In this document: positions 26,301 through 37,639 of the stretch, one piece after another
Layout: each line of letters begins with the position of its first letter
Numbering within the stretch: the first letter of the stretch is position 1
Origin: an uncultured bacterium
GTDB lineage: Bacteria > Krumholzibacteriota > Krumholzibacteriia > LZORAL124-64-63
DNA: 64,000 bases
NCBI GenBank assembly: GCA_903912525.1
Contig: CAIWHK010000063.1
Span: forward strand, 1 to 64,000
Reading direction: 5' to 3'
The notes under the pieces: generated by a model
What the model was told of the DNA's origin: nothing
Seen by the model: the letters and a program-made list of their open reading frames with translations, nothing else
Database searches by the model: none
Program-made: the position numbers and the translations under genes

Positions 26301-27722
26301 GACTTCCTGCCCCTGTTCGCCGCGGGTTGGCACGCTCCCATCGTGCCGAGGCCGGCGTTCGACGGCACGGCGGGCTCGGTCGCCCTGCCCGACACGCTGC
26401 ACGGAAACGTGGCGTCGACCTACCTGAACTTCGCCGTGCGCAACGAAAGTCCGTCGGCCAGCCCGAGCGGGCTGCCCGTCTGGGCCTACATCGACGGTGT
26501 GTACCGGGCCTGGTTCGCCTGGCCTGCTTTCGGGGCCAACACGAACGGACTGTTCAACTGGAACTACGCGTGGAATTTCTCCGGCGGCCGGCACACGCTG
26601 GACACTCGATGCGATCCGCTCGGCACGGTGGAGGAAATCCACGAGGACAACAACGTCTACAGCGAGCAGTACGTGTGGTCACCGCTGGACGTGGCCATGG
26701 GCACGACCGCCGATCGCATCGCCCCGCCCGACCGCACGGGCGGTTGGGACCAAATGGCATCCAGCGTGCCCCTGTGGTTCAACTGCGACGGTCTGCGAAT
26801 GCCCACCCGCCAGACCTGGTGGCAGGCCATGGCGGTCATGCCGGCTACCGGCAGCGACGTGGACGTGCGGTTGCACAACAAACTGTCGGGAGTGAAAAAC
26901 GGTTTCGCGGCCAACCTGACGACGTCGGCGTGGGGCCTGGAATCGTCGGACTTCGTCCTGGTCGACTACAACATCGCGCCTGCGAAGGGCCTGGACGTGG
27001 GCGTGCTCAATGCGGGCGGTGCCTCGGGCTACACCGCCGAACACGCCGGCTCGACCTACGTCGGCGCCAACCCGCTGGGCGCCTTACCTGACGGGACGAT
27101 CGAAAGCGGCCACATCATCGACCTGCTGGAGGTCTTCCTGGACCCGGCCACGCTGCCGGGCGGGTATTTCCTGGCTCAACTGCAGGAAGTGTCGGGCAAC
27201 GTGGACTGGGGCATCTCCCTGCATCCGGCCGGAATTGATTTCATGGGCAAGTCCACCGTGACGCCCGACGGCGCTGCGTGGGCCGCGGGTCCCGGCGCGG
27301 GGGAATCCTTCGGCGTGTATGTGCCCGTGACCGGATACTATTGCCTTGCCGTGTGGAAGGCCAAATCGGACGACCTGACCAAGACCGGCGTCTATCGGCT
27401 GATCTTCGGCAACGGCATGACACCGGTGGGTGATACGCTGCCCTCGGCTACCGGCCTGGCCAGTGTCTCTCCCAACCCGTTCAATCCGCAGGCGACCATC
27501 GTGTTCAACCTCGCCCGACCCGAGCGCGCCGAACTGGCGATCTACAACCTCCAGGGTTCGCTGGTGCGCACCCTGGTCAGCGAGAACCGCGAGGCCGGAA
27601 GGCACGAGGTGGTGTGGAACGGGAAGAACAACGCCGGACAGCAGGTGGCCAGCGGGGTCTACATGGCCCGGCTCAGGGCCGGGGATGCCAGTTGGATGCA
27701 CAAGCTGGTCCTGGTCAAATGA
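23307..27722 (+). CDS. Large secreted HEXXH metalloprotease, paralog B
   Basis: 1471 residues, same length and domain order as paralog A. Signal peptide (about 1-24), N-terminal beta-rich region with KIRLMGDPRG (KLLGEPRP in A), carboxypeptidase-regulatory-like stretch, then H356-E-Y-G-H360, the Cys cluster C375-C391 with identical spacing, and E401 in SEGFANW. Both paralogs have 45 residues between first His and Glu. Downstream are a fibronectin-III-like module (ATDDASGIQGYG), two CARDB-like units (SETNETNNSYG, EIHEDNNVYS), and the FlgD/T9SS-like domain (NPFNPQATI, RTLVSEN, VWNGKNNAG, SGVYMARL). Probably a surface or released zinc protease; the substrate is unknown. Followed by a strong terminator. 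Confidence 0.85.
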   Translation: MKTITTTMVAVCLGLALATTALASQGPPVKIRLMGDPRGVTEGESFKGSLEILMGASARLGSFRFEGKGWHVSRLDAPQDIALDKAGRLEIPFEVEALAGADELQFRFQFDGVTVTKTLNLTRRHFERMTTPAATREVPSTPDPARDPSLPTAGPVPRKPADNGAALSDAEDQKSALSRTINVNGRFIYQRVDGVTMGADGVTVSIYDEDTVSDDLLATVVTDAFGYYSANVSTSTAGENDPDLYLEFEAANDKVVVQDATWEANYSWKTGVWNNFSGSTLNVGWRAPSDESEHPALHICTDISRTWRWLLNHEGYNTPTTDAQWPDGDTGAWYVPYWEEVHISTEHQWNEATHTHEYGHHWVNMYALSVSADYCNGICDFDGDCGHCMWCGETDHDAFSEGFANWMADVLTRSYESEYGIAPVYFRSTESLRTCEVNGLWGNPNVTEGYFGALLRDIEDDTNDDHGIYPGGLDVMSLGTDEIFAVADLDQPTTPAQFLADFRNRYPALKEDLWATARNSGYDFDVAPPGTVTNLGSSSHTIGVSSPDRTIRYTWTRATDDASGIQGYGLYIAAIAGMPETVLDIGDVTSYTTPVLSPGNYYFSIRALDKKGNWSAAYQAFGPITVRTAEPSDLASYQPAGWQYPLVPRNDATAGLAAATVSATLNGGTANTYWNVCGINQGESATSTGFTTGLFLDDAFVLWANWGSVGTGVTFRGSNLGTLSVRGGRHALAAHYDATDMVSETNETNNSYGRQFIWTPTNLALGVPVTRAAPPDGQAGWDDITGATLWYDCDGLRTGTPGWWNAVWVRALDNTQNYDARLHAVSTGAEDGFAANLAYSARPAGYLDAVLTNRNVVAETQWDVGVLNNAGGTGNYQAVQVASTAFTFGDSLTVSMGQDDYLDLQEFYVGTANAGFVSVTVDVAPGSGPLTVLWLPSTFATGSLTSYSAAAATADSTGRARLDLTITTVGYHCLAIYRDPRSGGGPLPYTLEIQKTPPDFLPLFAAGWHAPIVPRPAFDGTAGSVALPDTLHGNVASTYLNFAVRNESPSASPSGLPVWAYIDGVYRAWFAWPAFGANTNGLFNWNYAWNFSGGRHTLDTRCDPLGTVEEIHEDNNVYSEQYVWSPLDVAMGTTADRIAPPDRTGGWDQMASSVPLWFNCDGLRMPTRQTWWQAMAVMPATGSDVDVRLHNKLSGVKNGFAANLTTSAWGLESSDFVLVDYNIAPAKGLDVGVLNAGGASGYTAEHAGSTYVGANPLGALPDGTIESGHIIDLLEVFLDPATLPGGYFLAQLQEVSGNVDWGISLHPAGIDFMGKSTVTPDGAAWAAGPGAGESFGVYVPVTGYYCLAVWKAKSDDLTKTGVYRLIFGNGMTPVGDTLPSATGLASVSPNPFNPQATIVFNLARPERAELAIYNLQGSLVRTLVSENREAGRHEVVWNGKNNAGQQVASGVYMARLRAGDASWMHKLVLVK

Positions 27723-27764
27723 CCCGGGCCTGATCCGGACGACCAACGCATGTGAACATGAGTG

Positions 27765-27793
27765 CCGGCCGCGCCCGACATGGGCGCGGCCGG
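27765..27793 (+). terminator. Terminator of protease cassette B
   Basis: A perfect 12-base stem (CCGGCCGCGCCC / GGGCGCGGCCGG) with a five-base loop followed by ACCCTTTC. Confidence 0.6.
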
Positions 27794-27953
27794 ACCCTTT
27801 CTGGACGGCGCAATCCAGGCGGCGTATTGTTCCGACGACCGTGCGACGAACCGACGCGCTCGCCAGCGCGACGCGCTCCGTCGACCACGATTCCCCAGTC
27901 AGCACCGCTCGAGCCGGGAGCCGCCCAACGCCCCGGCCATCCGGGAGACAAGT

Positions 27954-29021
27954 ATGACCGCCCACCTCTTTTCCCCGCTTACCCAGCGCAGCCTCACCTT
28001 CCGCAACCGCGTGGTGATGGCTCCGATGTGCCAGTACTCGGCCGTCGACGGCGTCGCCACCGACTGGCACCTGGCGCACCTGGGCAGCCGCGCCGCGGGC
28101 GGCGTGGGCGCCATCATCGCCGAGGCGTCGGCCGTGCTGCCGAACGGGCGCATCAGCCCCGCCGACCTGGGCCTGTGGGATGACAAGCACATCGAGCCGC
28201 TGCGCCGCGCCTTCGCGTTCGTCGCCTCGCAGGGCTGCGTGCCGGGCATCCAGCTGGCGCACGCCGGCCGCAAGGCCTCGACGCTGGCGCCGTGGCTGGG
28301 CGGCACGCCGGTCGGCGGCGCGCAAGGCGGCTGGGACGACATCGTCGCGCCCAGCGCGCTGCCGTTCGCCGCGAACCACGCAACGCCGCATGAACTGGAC
28401 GAGGCCGGCATCGCGACCGTGATCGAGGCCTTCGCCGCCGCCGCCCGCCGCGCGCACGCCGCCGGCGCGCAGCTGGTCGAGGTGCACGCCGCGCACGGCT
28501 ACCTGGTGCACCAGTTCCTCTCGCCGCTGACCAACCGGCGGACCGACCGCTGGGGCGGCTCGTTCGAGAACCGCACGCGCCTGGCGCGCGAGGTCACCGC
28601 CGCCGTGCGCAAGGCGTGGCCCGACAGCCTGCCGCTGTGGGTGCGCATCTCGGCCACCGACTGGGTGGACGGTGGCTGGAACGAGGACGAGTCGGTGGAA
28701 CTGTCGCGCGAACTGGCGAAGCTTGGCTGCGACGTGGTCGATGTCTCGACGGGCGGCACGGTGCCCGACGCGAAGGTGCCGGTGGCTCCCGGCTTCCAGG
28801 TGCGATTCGCGGAGAAGATCCGGCGCGAGGCCGGCGTGCCCACCGGCGCGGTGGGGCTGATCACCGAGCCCGCGCAGGCCGACGCCGTCGTGCGCGAGGG
28901 CCGCGCCGACGCGGTGCTGCTGGGCCGGGTGCTGCTGCGCGAGCCGCAGTGGGCGATCCACGCGGCACGCAGCCTGGACCAGCCGGCGCCGATCCCGAAC
29001 CAGTATTTGCGGGGATTCTAG
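27954..29021 (+). CDS. NADH:flavin oxidoreductase, Old Yellow Enzyme family (YqjM-like)
   Basis: 355 residues, one TIM-barrel FMN enzyme of the OYE class. Recognisable blocks are NRVVMAPMCQYS (with the Cys of the thermophilic/YqjM-like class), IQLAHAGRKAS, EVHAAHGYLVHQFLSP (catalytic His pair), NRRTDRWGGSFENR and VGLITEP. Members reduce activated C=C bonds or nitro groups with NAD(P)H. The start at 27954 follows GGGAGACA; the upstream frame extension is GC-rich noise over the intergenic region. It appears to be a single-gene unit facing a convergent phosphatase gene 10 bases away. Confidence 0.9.
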   Translation: MTAHLFSPLTQRSLTFRNRVVMAPMCQYSAVDGVATDWHLAHLGSRAAGGVGAIIAEASAVLPNGRISPADLGLWDDKHIEPLRRAFAFVASQGCVPGIQLAHAGRKASTLAPWLGGTPVGGAQGGWDDIVAPSALPFAANHATPHELDEAGIATVIEAFAAAARRAHAAGAQLVEVHAAHGYLVHQFLSPLTNRRTDRWGGSFENRTRLAREVTAAVRKAWPDSLPLWVRISATDWVDGGWNEDESVELSRELAKLGCDVVDVSTGGTVPDAKVPVAPGFQVRFAEKIRREAGVPTGAVGLITEPAQADAVVREGRADAVLLGRVLLREPQWAIHAARSLDQPAPIPNQYLRGF

Positions 29022-29031
29022 GGCCTGCCGC

Positions 29032-29727
29032 CTAAGGCGTGATCGTCACGCCGGGGTAGGTCGTCCGCGCCCACGGGATGTGCCCGCTGTCGGCGAACGA
29101 GATCAGCTTGGTGGCGCCGTCGGCCTTCACCTGGATGATCGTCACGCTGCAGTTGGCGATGCTCATCCCCAGCCACGCCTGCGGGTCCACGCCCAGCACC
29201 CGACACACCATCCAGCGGATGACGTTGCCGTGGCAGACGACGATGTCGTGCTCGTCGTGGCCCGCGGTCGCGGGCACCAGCAGGCGCGCCGCTGCAGCCT
29301 GCAACTGCGCGTCGCACTCGGCGGCCTCGCCCGGTTTCAAATCATCCATGATGTCCTGGCGATGCGTGGACGGCGTGCACTCGTGGATGTCGTCGCGGTG
29401 GACCGGCTTCAGGTCGGGGAACGACAGCGCGATGATGTCGGCGGTCTGGCGCGCGCGCGTCATCGGGCTGCACTGCAGCGACGAGAACGCGATCGGCATC
29501 GCCTTCAGCCGCGCGGCCACCAGCGCCGCCTGCTCGCGGCCCAGCGCATCCAGCTCGCAGCCCGTGTACTCGTCGCAATCCTTGTCGTGCACGTACTCGC
29601 CGTGGCGGATCAGGACCAGCGTGCGGATCGGCTGGTCCGCCGTCGGCAGGACGGCGTGGGCCGCGCCGGCGACGGCGCACAGCAGAAGGACCATGGCCGC
29701 GCGCGCGAAGATCACCCGATGATTCAT
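29032..29727 (-). CDS. Exported histidine phosphatase family protein
   Basis: 231 residues with a signal peptide (about 1-26). The phosphatase core shows LVLIRHGEY (phospho-accepting His in RHG), a second Arg region in SPMTRARQTADII, and the second catalytic His in VVCHGNVIRW. The overall look (YTGCELDALGREQA, SLQCSPMTRARQT) is closest to PGAM5-type branches. The substrate is unknown. Its start is one base from the stop of the DOMON-like gene upstream, so the two form an operon. Confidence 0.85.
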   Translation of the reverse strand: MNHRVIFARAAMVLLLCAVAGAAHAVLPTADQPIRTLVLIRHGEYVHDKDCDEYTGCELDALGREQAALVAARLKAMPIAFSSLQCSPMTRARQTADIIALSFPDLKPVHRDDIHECTPSTHRQDIMDDLKPGEAAECDAQLQAAAARLLVPATAGHDEHDIVVCHGNVIRWMVCRVLGVDPQAWLGMSIANCSVTIIQVKADGATKLISFADSGHIPWARTTYPGVTITP

Positions 29728-29728
29728 G

Positions 29729-30280
29729 CTATTCCCCCACCGGAGGCAGGCGCAGCCTGAAGCCGCGCCGGTCGTGAAAATCGGGACGATCGGCCACGTG
29801 GGCCAGCGCCCAGTACGTGAGCGTGCCGTCGTCGGCCTCGAGCACCGCGCTCAGGCCCACCTCCAAACCGGCCGTGGCCAGCCCGAGCGGCGCCAGCGGC
29901 AGGTCGGCCTCGACCACCAGCACGCCGTTGCGGCAGGCGACACGCGGCGCGGCGTCGGCGACGGCCGCCTCGGGCCGGCCGCCCTTGCGGTGCCCGTCGA
30001 AGCGGTACAGGTTCCAGTCCCCCGACGGCGACAGGTTCCACTCGATGTACCCGGGGTCGCGGACGGCGCCCGCGAACACCTCCAGGCACGTGTGGCGCCA
30101 CAGCCCGTCACACCGGGCCGGGGTCTCCGTGGACGGCGACGGCGTCTTCACGCCGCACCCCGTCACCTCGAACCGGCAGCGGAGGGTCTCCCCATCGCGC
30201 CGGACCGTCACCCGCACAACGACCGGAATGGCGGCCGGAGTTGTCGCGAATAGCTGAAGCTGGAATTCCTGTGTGTCCAT
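29729..30280 (-). CDS. DOMON-like domain protein
   Basis: 183 residues, no signal peptide seen. The sequence CDGLWRHTCLEVFAG followed by YIEWNLSPSGDWNLYRFDG is typical of DOMON-like (type 9) beta-sandwich proteins, which resemble sugar- or haem-binding modules. The role is unknown. It is the first gene of a two-gene operon with the histidine phosphatase and is transcribed away from the S46 peptidase gene, 121 bases from its start codon. Confidence 0.75.
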   Translation of the reverse strand: MDTQEFQLQLFATTPAAIPVVVRVTVRRDGETLRCRFEVTGCGVKTPSPSTETPARCDGLWRHTCLEVFAGAVRDPGYIEWNLSPSGDWNLYRFDGHRKGGRPEAAVADAAPRVACRNGVLVVEADLPLAPLGLATAGLEVGLSAVLEADDGTLTYWALAHVADRPDFHDRRGFRLRLPPVGE

Positions 30281-32434
30281 GGCGCCTACACTACCGCTCC
30301 GTCCGCCGGTAGGCTATGGTTTTCGCGCCGCGGCCGGCCCGGCGCCCCCGCGGCGCCGCGCCCGCCTGAAGCCCCACGCCCCCCGGATTGGAGATCGATC
30401 CATGCGCCAGTTGACGCGAATCCTCACCACGGCCGCCCTGCTGCTGGTCGCCGCCAACGCCATAGCCGACGAGGGCATGTGGACCTTCGACAACCCGCCC
30501 GCCGATCAGTTGCAGAAGCAGTACGGATTCGCCGTGACGCCGGCGTGGCTCGATCACCTGCGCCTGTCGGCGGTGCGCCTGGGCGGCGGTTCGGGCTCGT
30601 TCGTCAGCCCGGACGGCCTGGTGCTCACCAACGCGCACGTGGCGCGCGGCCAGCAGCAGAAGCTGTCGTCGCCGGACCGCGACCTGGTGACCGACGGCTA
30701 CGTCGCCGCCTCGCGCGCGGACGAACTCCAGTGCCCCGACCTGGAAGTGGTCGGGCTGGCCTCCTATGAAAACGTCACCGCCCGCGTCATCGCCGCGGCC
30801 CCGAAGGGCGCCGACGAGGCAGCGGCCCTGGCGGCCCGCCGCGCCGAGATGGCGGCCATCACGAAGGAGAGCCAGGACAAGACCGGCCTGCAGTCGGACG
30901 TCGTCACGCTGTACCACGGCGGCGAGTACTGGCTGTACCGCTACCGCGCCTACACCGACGTGCGCCTGGTCTTCGCGCCCGAGGAGACCGACGCCTACTT
31001 CGGCGGCGACGACGACAACTTCACGTTCCCCCGCCACGACCTGGACATGGCGCTGTTCCGCGTCTACGAGAACGGCCAGCCGCTCAAGAGCCCCGACTGG
31101 CTGCCGCTGAACGTGTCCGGCGCCAGGGAAGGCGACCTGGTGTTCGTGCCCGGCCATCCCGGCTCGACCAACCGCCTGATGACCGTCGCCCAGCTGAAGA
31201 TGCAGCGCGACCACACCTACCCGCAGCGCGAGAAGTCCACGAAGGAATCCATCGCTTCGCTGCACGAGTACGGCGCGCGCGGCCCCGAGCAGGAGCGGCA
31301 GGCCTCGGCCGGCCTGTCCGGCCTGGAGAACGGGCGCAAGGTCGGGCACGGCGAGTACCTGGGCCTGCTCGACCCCAACGTCTGGGCCGCGAAGGAGAAG
31401 GAAGAGGCCGATTTCCGCGCCCGCGTCGCCGCCGACCCGAAGCTGCAGGCCCGCTTCGGCCAGGCGTGGTCACTCATCGAGAAGGCGCAGGAAGCGCGCC
31501 TGTCGCGGCTCGAGCAGCTGAACGGCCGCTCGCTGGGCCGCGGCGGCCTGGCGCGCACGGCATTGAGCCTGGTGCGGGCGGCCGCCGAGTCGCAGAAGCC
31601 CGACGCCGAGCGGCTCGAGGGCTACCACGACTCCCAGTTGCGCCGCCTGCGGTTCCGGCTGCTGTCGCCGGCGCCGATCTACCCCGAGTTCGAGCAGTTC
31701 CAACTGGAGCGATCCCTCAAGCGCATGCTCGACCGCCTGGGCCCGGACGACGCGTTCGCGAAGATCGCCCTGGCCGGGCAGACGCCGGCCGACCGCGCCA
31801 CGACACTGGTGAACAACTCGAAGCTGGCCGACCCCGCGGTGCGCCAGGCCCTGCTGGACGGCGGTCCGGCCGCCATCGCCGCCAGCGACGACCCGTTCAT
31901 CGTGATGGCGCGCGCACTGGACCCGCTGCTGGCCGACCAGGACAAGTGGGAGAAGGAGAACATCGATGGCCCCGAAACAGCCGGCGAGCAGCTGCTCGGC
32001 GCCGCGCGCTTCGCGGTCTACGGCAAGGCGATGGCCCCCGACGCCACGGGCACGCTGCGCCTGTCGTACGGCGAGGTCAAAAGCTACGCGTACAACGGCA
32101 CCGTGGCGGCGCCGCTGACCACGTTCCACGGGCTGTTCGACCGCACGCTGTCGTTCGGCGGCCGCGCCCCGTTCCGCTGCTCGCCGCGCATGCTCGCCGC
32201 GCAGAAGACGATCGACCTGGCCACGCCGCTGAACTTCGCCAGCACCTGTGACATCATCGGCGGCAACTCGGGCTCGCCGGTGGTCGACCGCGAGGGACGC
32301 CTGGTCGGGCTGGTCTTCGACGGCAACATCGAGAGCCTGGTCGGCCGGTTCGTCTTCGACGGGACGGCCAACCGCGCCGTGTCCGTGCACGCGGCGGCCA
32401 TCGCCGTCGCGCTGCGCGACATCTACGGGGCGGG

Positions 32435-34324
<1,890 letters not shown>

Positions 34325-34325
34325 G

Positions 34326-34883
34326 TCAGTCGCCCCCCTTCACGATCTCGGCGACCTTCAGCAGTTGCGAGCTCAGGCGCAAGCCGGCTCGCTCCGCGGC
34401 GTCGCGGTTGACCCGCAACTGGACGCGATTGCGCTCGCGCCGCATCTGGATCATGCCTCCCTGTTCACAGAAGCCGTCCAGCTCGCTGACCGTCAGCACG
34501 GGTCGGCCGGCCAGCGTCGCCAGGAGACTGCCCAGGGACGTCGCCTGCGAGCGCGAGATGTAGACGATCTGGACTTCGCCGAACGCTGCCGGCGACAGGG
34601 TATCGCGCAACGCGAGCCCACGGCCACGCACGGTCTTGTTCGCCAGCGAGAAGAGGGCCGGGTCGGAATCGTCATGACCGATCACGCCGATGCCGAACGC
34701 CGTGGTCGTCGCCGCGCTGTCGGGCCAGGAAACGACCTGCGCCAGGTTGAACACGATGCCGGCCTTGATCTGGGCTTCGGGCGTCGACGTGGCGGGCAGC
34801 TGGCCGGCGCACGCCGGCCCGCTCGCCAGCGCGCTTACGAGCGCCAGCCCCGCTGCAACAGCCATGATCCCGGATCTCGGCAA
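34326..34883 (-). CDS. YfiR-like periplasmic protein (DUF4154)
   Basis: About 185 residues. The family pattern is clear: [17 protein letters not shown] near the mature N-terminus, [46 protein letters not shown], and the end block [25 protein letters not shown]. In Pseudomonas YfiR restrains a membrane diguanylate cyclase from the periplasm; here the partner is presumably the adjacent hybrid kinase. The TTG at 34883 is chosen because AAGGTGG precedes it and it yields a good signal peptide ending PACA; an ATG at 34865 or a GTG at 34913 are alternatives. Confidence 0.8.
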   Translation of the reverse strand: MPRSGIMAVAAGLALVSALASGPACAGQLPATSTPEAQIKAGIVFNLAQVVSWPDSAATTTAFGIGVIGHDDSDPALFSLANKTVRGRGLALRDTLSPAAFGEVQIVYISRSQATSLGSLLATLAGRPVLTVSELDGFCEQGGMIQMRRERNRVQLRVNRDAAERAGLRLSSQLLKVAEIVKGGD

Positions 34884-35126
34884 ATCCCACCTTCCGTGTT
34901 CAATGGACGGCACAACGGGGCCACCGCAGCCTCGAACCCGCCGCGGCGGCGCCCCGGGGCGACCACCATCCGTTCATGGTATCGGCATGTGTCGCGGCCG
35001 TTTGAGGGTGATTTGTGCTCAATTTTCCCTCATTGCGGCCGATGAGATCCGCTGACGGGGCGAAACCGGCGGCGACGCCGGGCGGCTTTGTCGTTCCGTA
35101 CGTCGTGATTGTCCCGGGAGGATTCG
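34884..35126. promoter_or_regulatory. Divergent intergenic region, YfiR/kinase and TonB receptor
   Basis: 243 bases between divergent start codons. It holds an inverted repeat TGAGGG...CCCTCA (35003-35032) around an AT-rich centre, which could be an operator or promoter overlap. No clear -10/-35 pair was fixed. Confidence 0.3.
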
Positions 35127-37151
35127 ATGCTCCGGTTCCGGCAGGCTTGCCTGACATGCGTCGTTGCGCTGGCGGTGTCCGCCGGCGTGCCGGCGTCTGC
35201 GCAGGAAGCCACCCCGGATGGGGCCGGCACCGACTACACGACCTTCAACCTGGACGAACTGACCGGCATGGACGTGGTCTACGGCGCCGCCAGCTACGAC
35301 CAGAAGATCACCGACGCCCCGGCCTCGGTCACCGTCATCACCGCCGACGAGATCCAGGCCCACGGCTACCGGACGCTGGCGGACGTGCTCGCCTCGGTGC
35401 GCGGCTTCAACATCTCCTACGACCGCTCCTACGACTACGTAGGCGTGCGCGGCTTTTCGCGTCCCGGGGACTACAACACCCGCGTTCTGCTTTTGCACGA
35501 CGGCCACCCGGGCAACGACATCGTCTACGGCACCGCGGCCGCCGGGCCGGAGATGACCGTGGACCTCGCGATCGTCAAGCGCATCGAGATCATCCGCGGC
35601 CCGGGCAGCGTCCTGTACGGCGCGGGCGCGTTCTTCGCCGTCATCAACCTGGTGACCTACGACGGTGACGAACTGGGCGATGCCGAGGTGACCGCGGAAT
35701 ACGGCAGCCGCCAGCGACTGGGCGGCCAGGCCGCCTGGGGCGGGACGGTCGGCAGCGGCGGCAGCCTGTTGCTGGCTGGCAGCGCCTTCCGCGACGAGGG
35801 CGACGACCTGTACTGGCCGGAATACGATGATCCCGCGACCAACAACGGCGTGTTCGAGAACGGCGACCGCGAAGTGGCGAGGCATGCCTATGCGAAATAT
35901 GTCCGCCCGGGCCTGCAGGCCACCGCAGGCTGGGTCCGCCGCGACAAGCGGATACCTACCGGCGACTGGGGCATGATCTTCAACGACACGGGCGCGGTGG
36001 TGAGCGACGAGCGCGTTGCCCTGGATCTTTCCGGGGACCGTCGGTTGTCGGCCGACGCCTCGCTGCGCGGGCGACTGTCCTATGACGATTACACCTGCCG
36101 GGGCGATTACCCGTACGACGTCGCCGAAGAAGGCCAGCCCCTGCAGCGCGCCGTCCAGCACGACGAGGCCCACGGCATCTGGTGGAGCGGCGAGCTCCAG
36201 GCCAGCCTGCGCCGCGGCAGCCATCGCTTCGTGGCCGGCGCCGACTTTCGTCGCTCCACGACCGCCCGACAGACGAGCGTCGTCGTGGATCCGTTCGAGT
36301 CACTGCTCGACATCGACGGGACGATGGACAATGCCGGCGTCTATGTGCAGGACGAGTGGACCCTCGGCCAGCCCGCCTCGCTCTACCTGGGCCTGCGCGG
36401 CGACTCGTACCGCAGCTTCGGCGGCAACCTGACGCCCCGCTGCGGCCTCGTCACGCGCCCCGACCGGCGCACGACCGCGAAGATCCTGTACGGCGAGGCC
36501 TTCCGCGCCCCGAACGCGTACGAACTCTTCTACAGCGACGGCATCTCGCAGAAGCCGAATCCCGGGCTCGAGCCCGAGTGCGTGCGCACCTGGGAAGCCG
36601 TCATCGAGCGCGAACTGTCCGATCGCCTGCGCGTGGGCGTGTGCCTGTACGACAACCGGATCACGGGGCTGGTCGACCAGATTGTTGATCCCGACGACGG
36701 GATGATCGTCTTCCGGAACGTCGCCGATGCTTACACGCGCGGCGTCGAGATCGATGTCGATGCGCGCCTGATGCCGGGCCTGCGCGGGCGATTCAGCCTG
36801 AGCGCCCAGCGGGGCGAAGAGGAATCCAGCGAGACGCCCCTGACCAATGCGCCCGCGCGCCTGGTGAAGCTCAACCTCACGACACCCCGCCAGGGTGCGG
36901 CCCTGGCCGGCGCGCTCGAGGTCCAGCACGTCAGCCGGCGTGGGACGCTGGCCGGCGCCTGGGCTCCCGCCTACACCGTGGTCAATCTGGACGCGACCTG
37001 GTGGACACCGGTCCGCGGCCTGCAGTTCGACCTCGCGATCGACAACGCCCTGGACGAGCGCTATGCGGACCCCGGCGCCGCGCACCAGGTGCAGGACGTG
37101 CTCGCGCGCGAGGGACGCCGGCTGACCGGCCGCCTGGGCTGGCACTGGTAG
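35127..37151 (+). CDS. TonB-dependent receptor
   Basis: 674 residues with a signal peptide (about 1-25, ending ASA). The plug domain shows ITDAPASVTVITADEIQ, TLADVLASVRGF and RIEIIRGPGSVLYGAGAFFAVINLVT, and the rest alternates amphipathic strands ending in an aromatic-terminated strand (GWHW), as expected for a 22-strand barrel. The ligand is unknown. The start follows GGGAGG. It is divergent from the YfiR-like/kinase pair, suggesting a receptor whose occupancy is sensed through the periplasm. Confidence 0.9.
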   Translation: MLRFRQACLTCVVALAVSAGVPASAQEATPDGAGTDYTTFNLDELTGMDVVYGAASYDQKITDAPASVTVITADEIQAHGYRTLADVLASVRGFNISYDRSYDYVGVRGFSRPGDYNTRVLLLHDGHPGNDIVYGTAAAGPEMTVDLAIVKRIEIIRGPGSVLYGAGAFFAVINLVTYDGDELGDAEVTAEYGSRQRLGGQAAWGGTVGSGGSLLLAGSAFRDEGDDLYWPEYDDPATNNGVFENGDREVARHAYAKYVRPGLQATAGWVRRDKRIPTGDWGMIFNDTGAVVSDERVALDLSGDRRLSADASLRGRLSYDDYTCRGDYPYDVAEEGQPLQRAVQHDEAHGIWWSGELQASLRRGSHRFVAGADFRRSTTARQTSVVVDPFESLLDIDGTMDNAGVYVQDEWTLGQPASLYLGLRGDSYRSFGGNLTPRCGLVTRPDRRTTAKILYGEAFRAPNAYELFYSDGISQKPNPGLEPECVRTWEAVIERELSDRLRVGVCLYDNRITGLVDQIVDPDDGMIVFRNVADAYTRGVEIDVDARLMPGLRGRFSLSAQRGEEESSETPLTNAPARLVKLNLTTPRQGAALAGALEVQHVSRRGTLAGAWAPAYTVVNLDATWWTPVRGLQFDLAIDNALDERYADPGAAHQVQDVLAREGRRLTGRLGWHW

Positions 37152-37181
37152 GCGCCGCTTCCCCCGCTCCCCGGATTCCGA

Positions 37182-37523
37182 CTAGTCGTCGCCGCTGAGG
37201 TAGCGCGAGAGTTTCTCGCGGCTGTGCTCGTCCTCGTGGCAGTAGATGCAGAGGTTTTCCCAGTTGGATCCGTCGGCGGGATTGTGGCTGTCGTTGCCGT
37301 CCTTGTGGTGGACGGTGAGCAGGTGGCGATCCTTTTCGGTGAATTCGCGCGCGCACTTGGCGCAGATCATCCCGTGCAGGGCCAGCGACAGTTCCCGGTA
37401 GTTGGAGCGCGGCGAGGCCAGCGACTTCAGTTCCTTCAGGCGACGCGCGATCTCCTCGGGCGTCTGCGGTGTCGCCGGCCCGCGCTTCTTGCCGCCCCTG
37501 CGGTAGGATCCACCCAGTGACAC
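37182..37523 (-). CDS. YajD-like HNH nuclease
   Basis: 113 residues, close to the size of E. coli YajD. A zinc-binding HNH fold is visible: CAKCAREF, LTVHHKDGNDSHNPADGSNW and ENLCIYCHEDEH (two CxxC pairs framing the HH and N). Small stand-alone HNH proteins of this kind are usually of unknown role. A GTG at 37523 preceded by AGGAGG and an eight-base spacer is the best start; a longer frame to 37643 overlaps the neighbouring gene end. It converges with the TonB receptor gene. Confidence 0.8.
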   Translation of the reverse strand: MSLGGSYRRGGKKRGPATPQTPEEIARRLKELKSLASPRSNYRELSLALHGMICAKCAREFTEKDRHLLTVHHKDGNDSHNPADGSNWENLCIYCHEDEHSREKLSRYLSGDD

Positions 37524-37639
37524 GACGTCCACCTCCTGCCCGCTGACCCGCCCAACGATCGCTGCCGGCGGATCGTAGCAGTCGCGTCGGGGCCCGGCAA
37601 GGCATCTGCCGCCGGACCCCGACGTCCACCGCACAGGCG

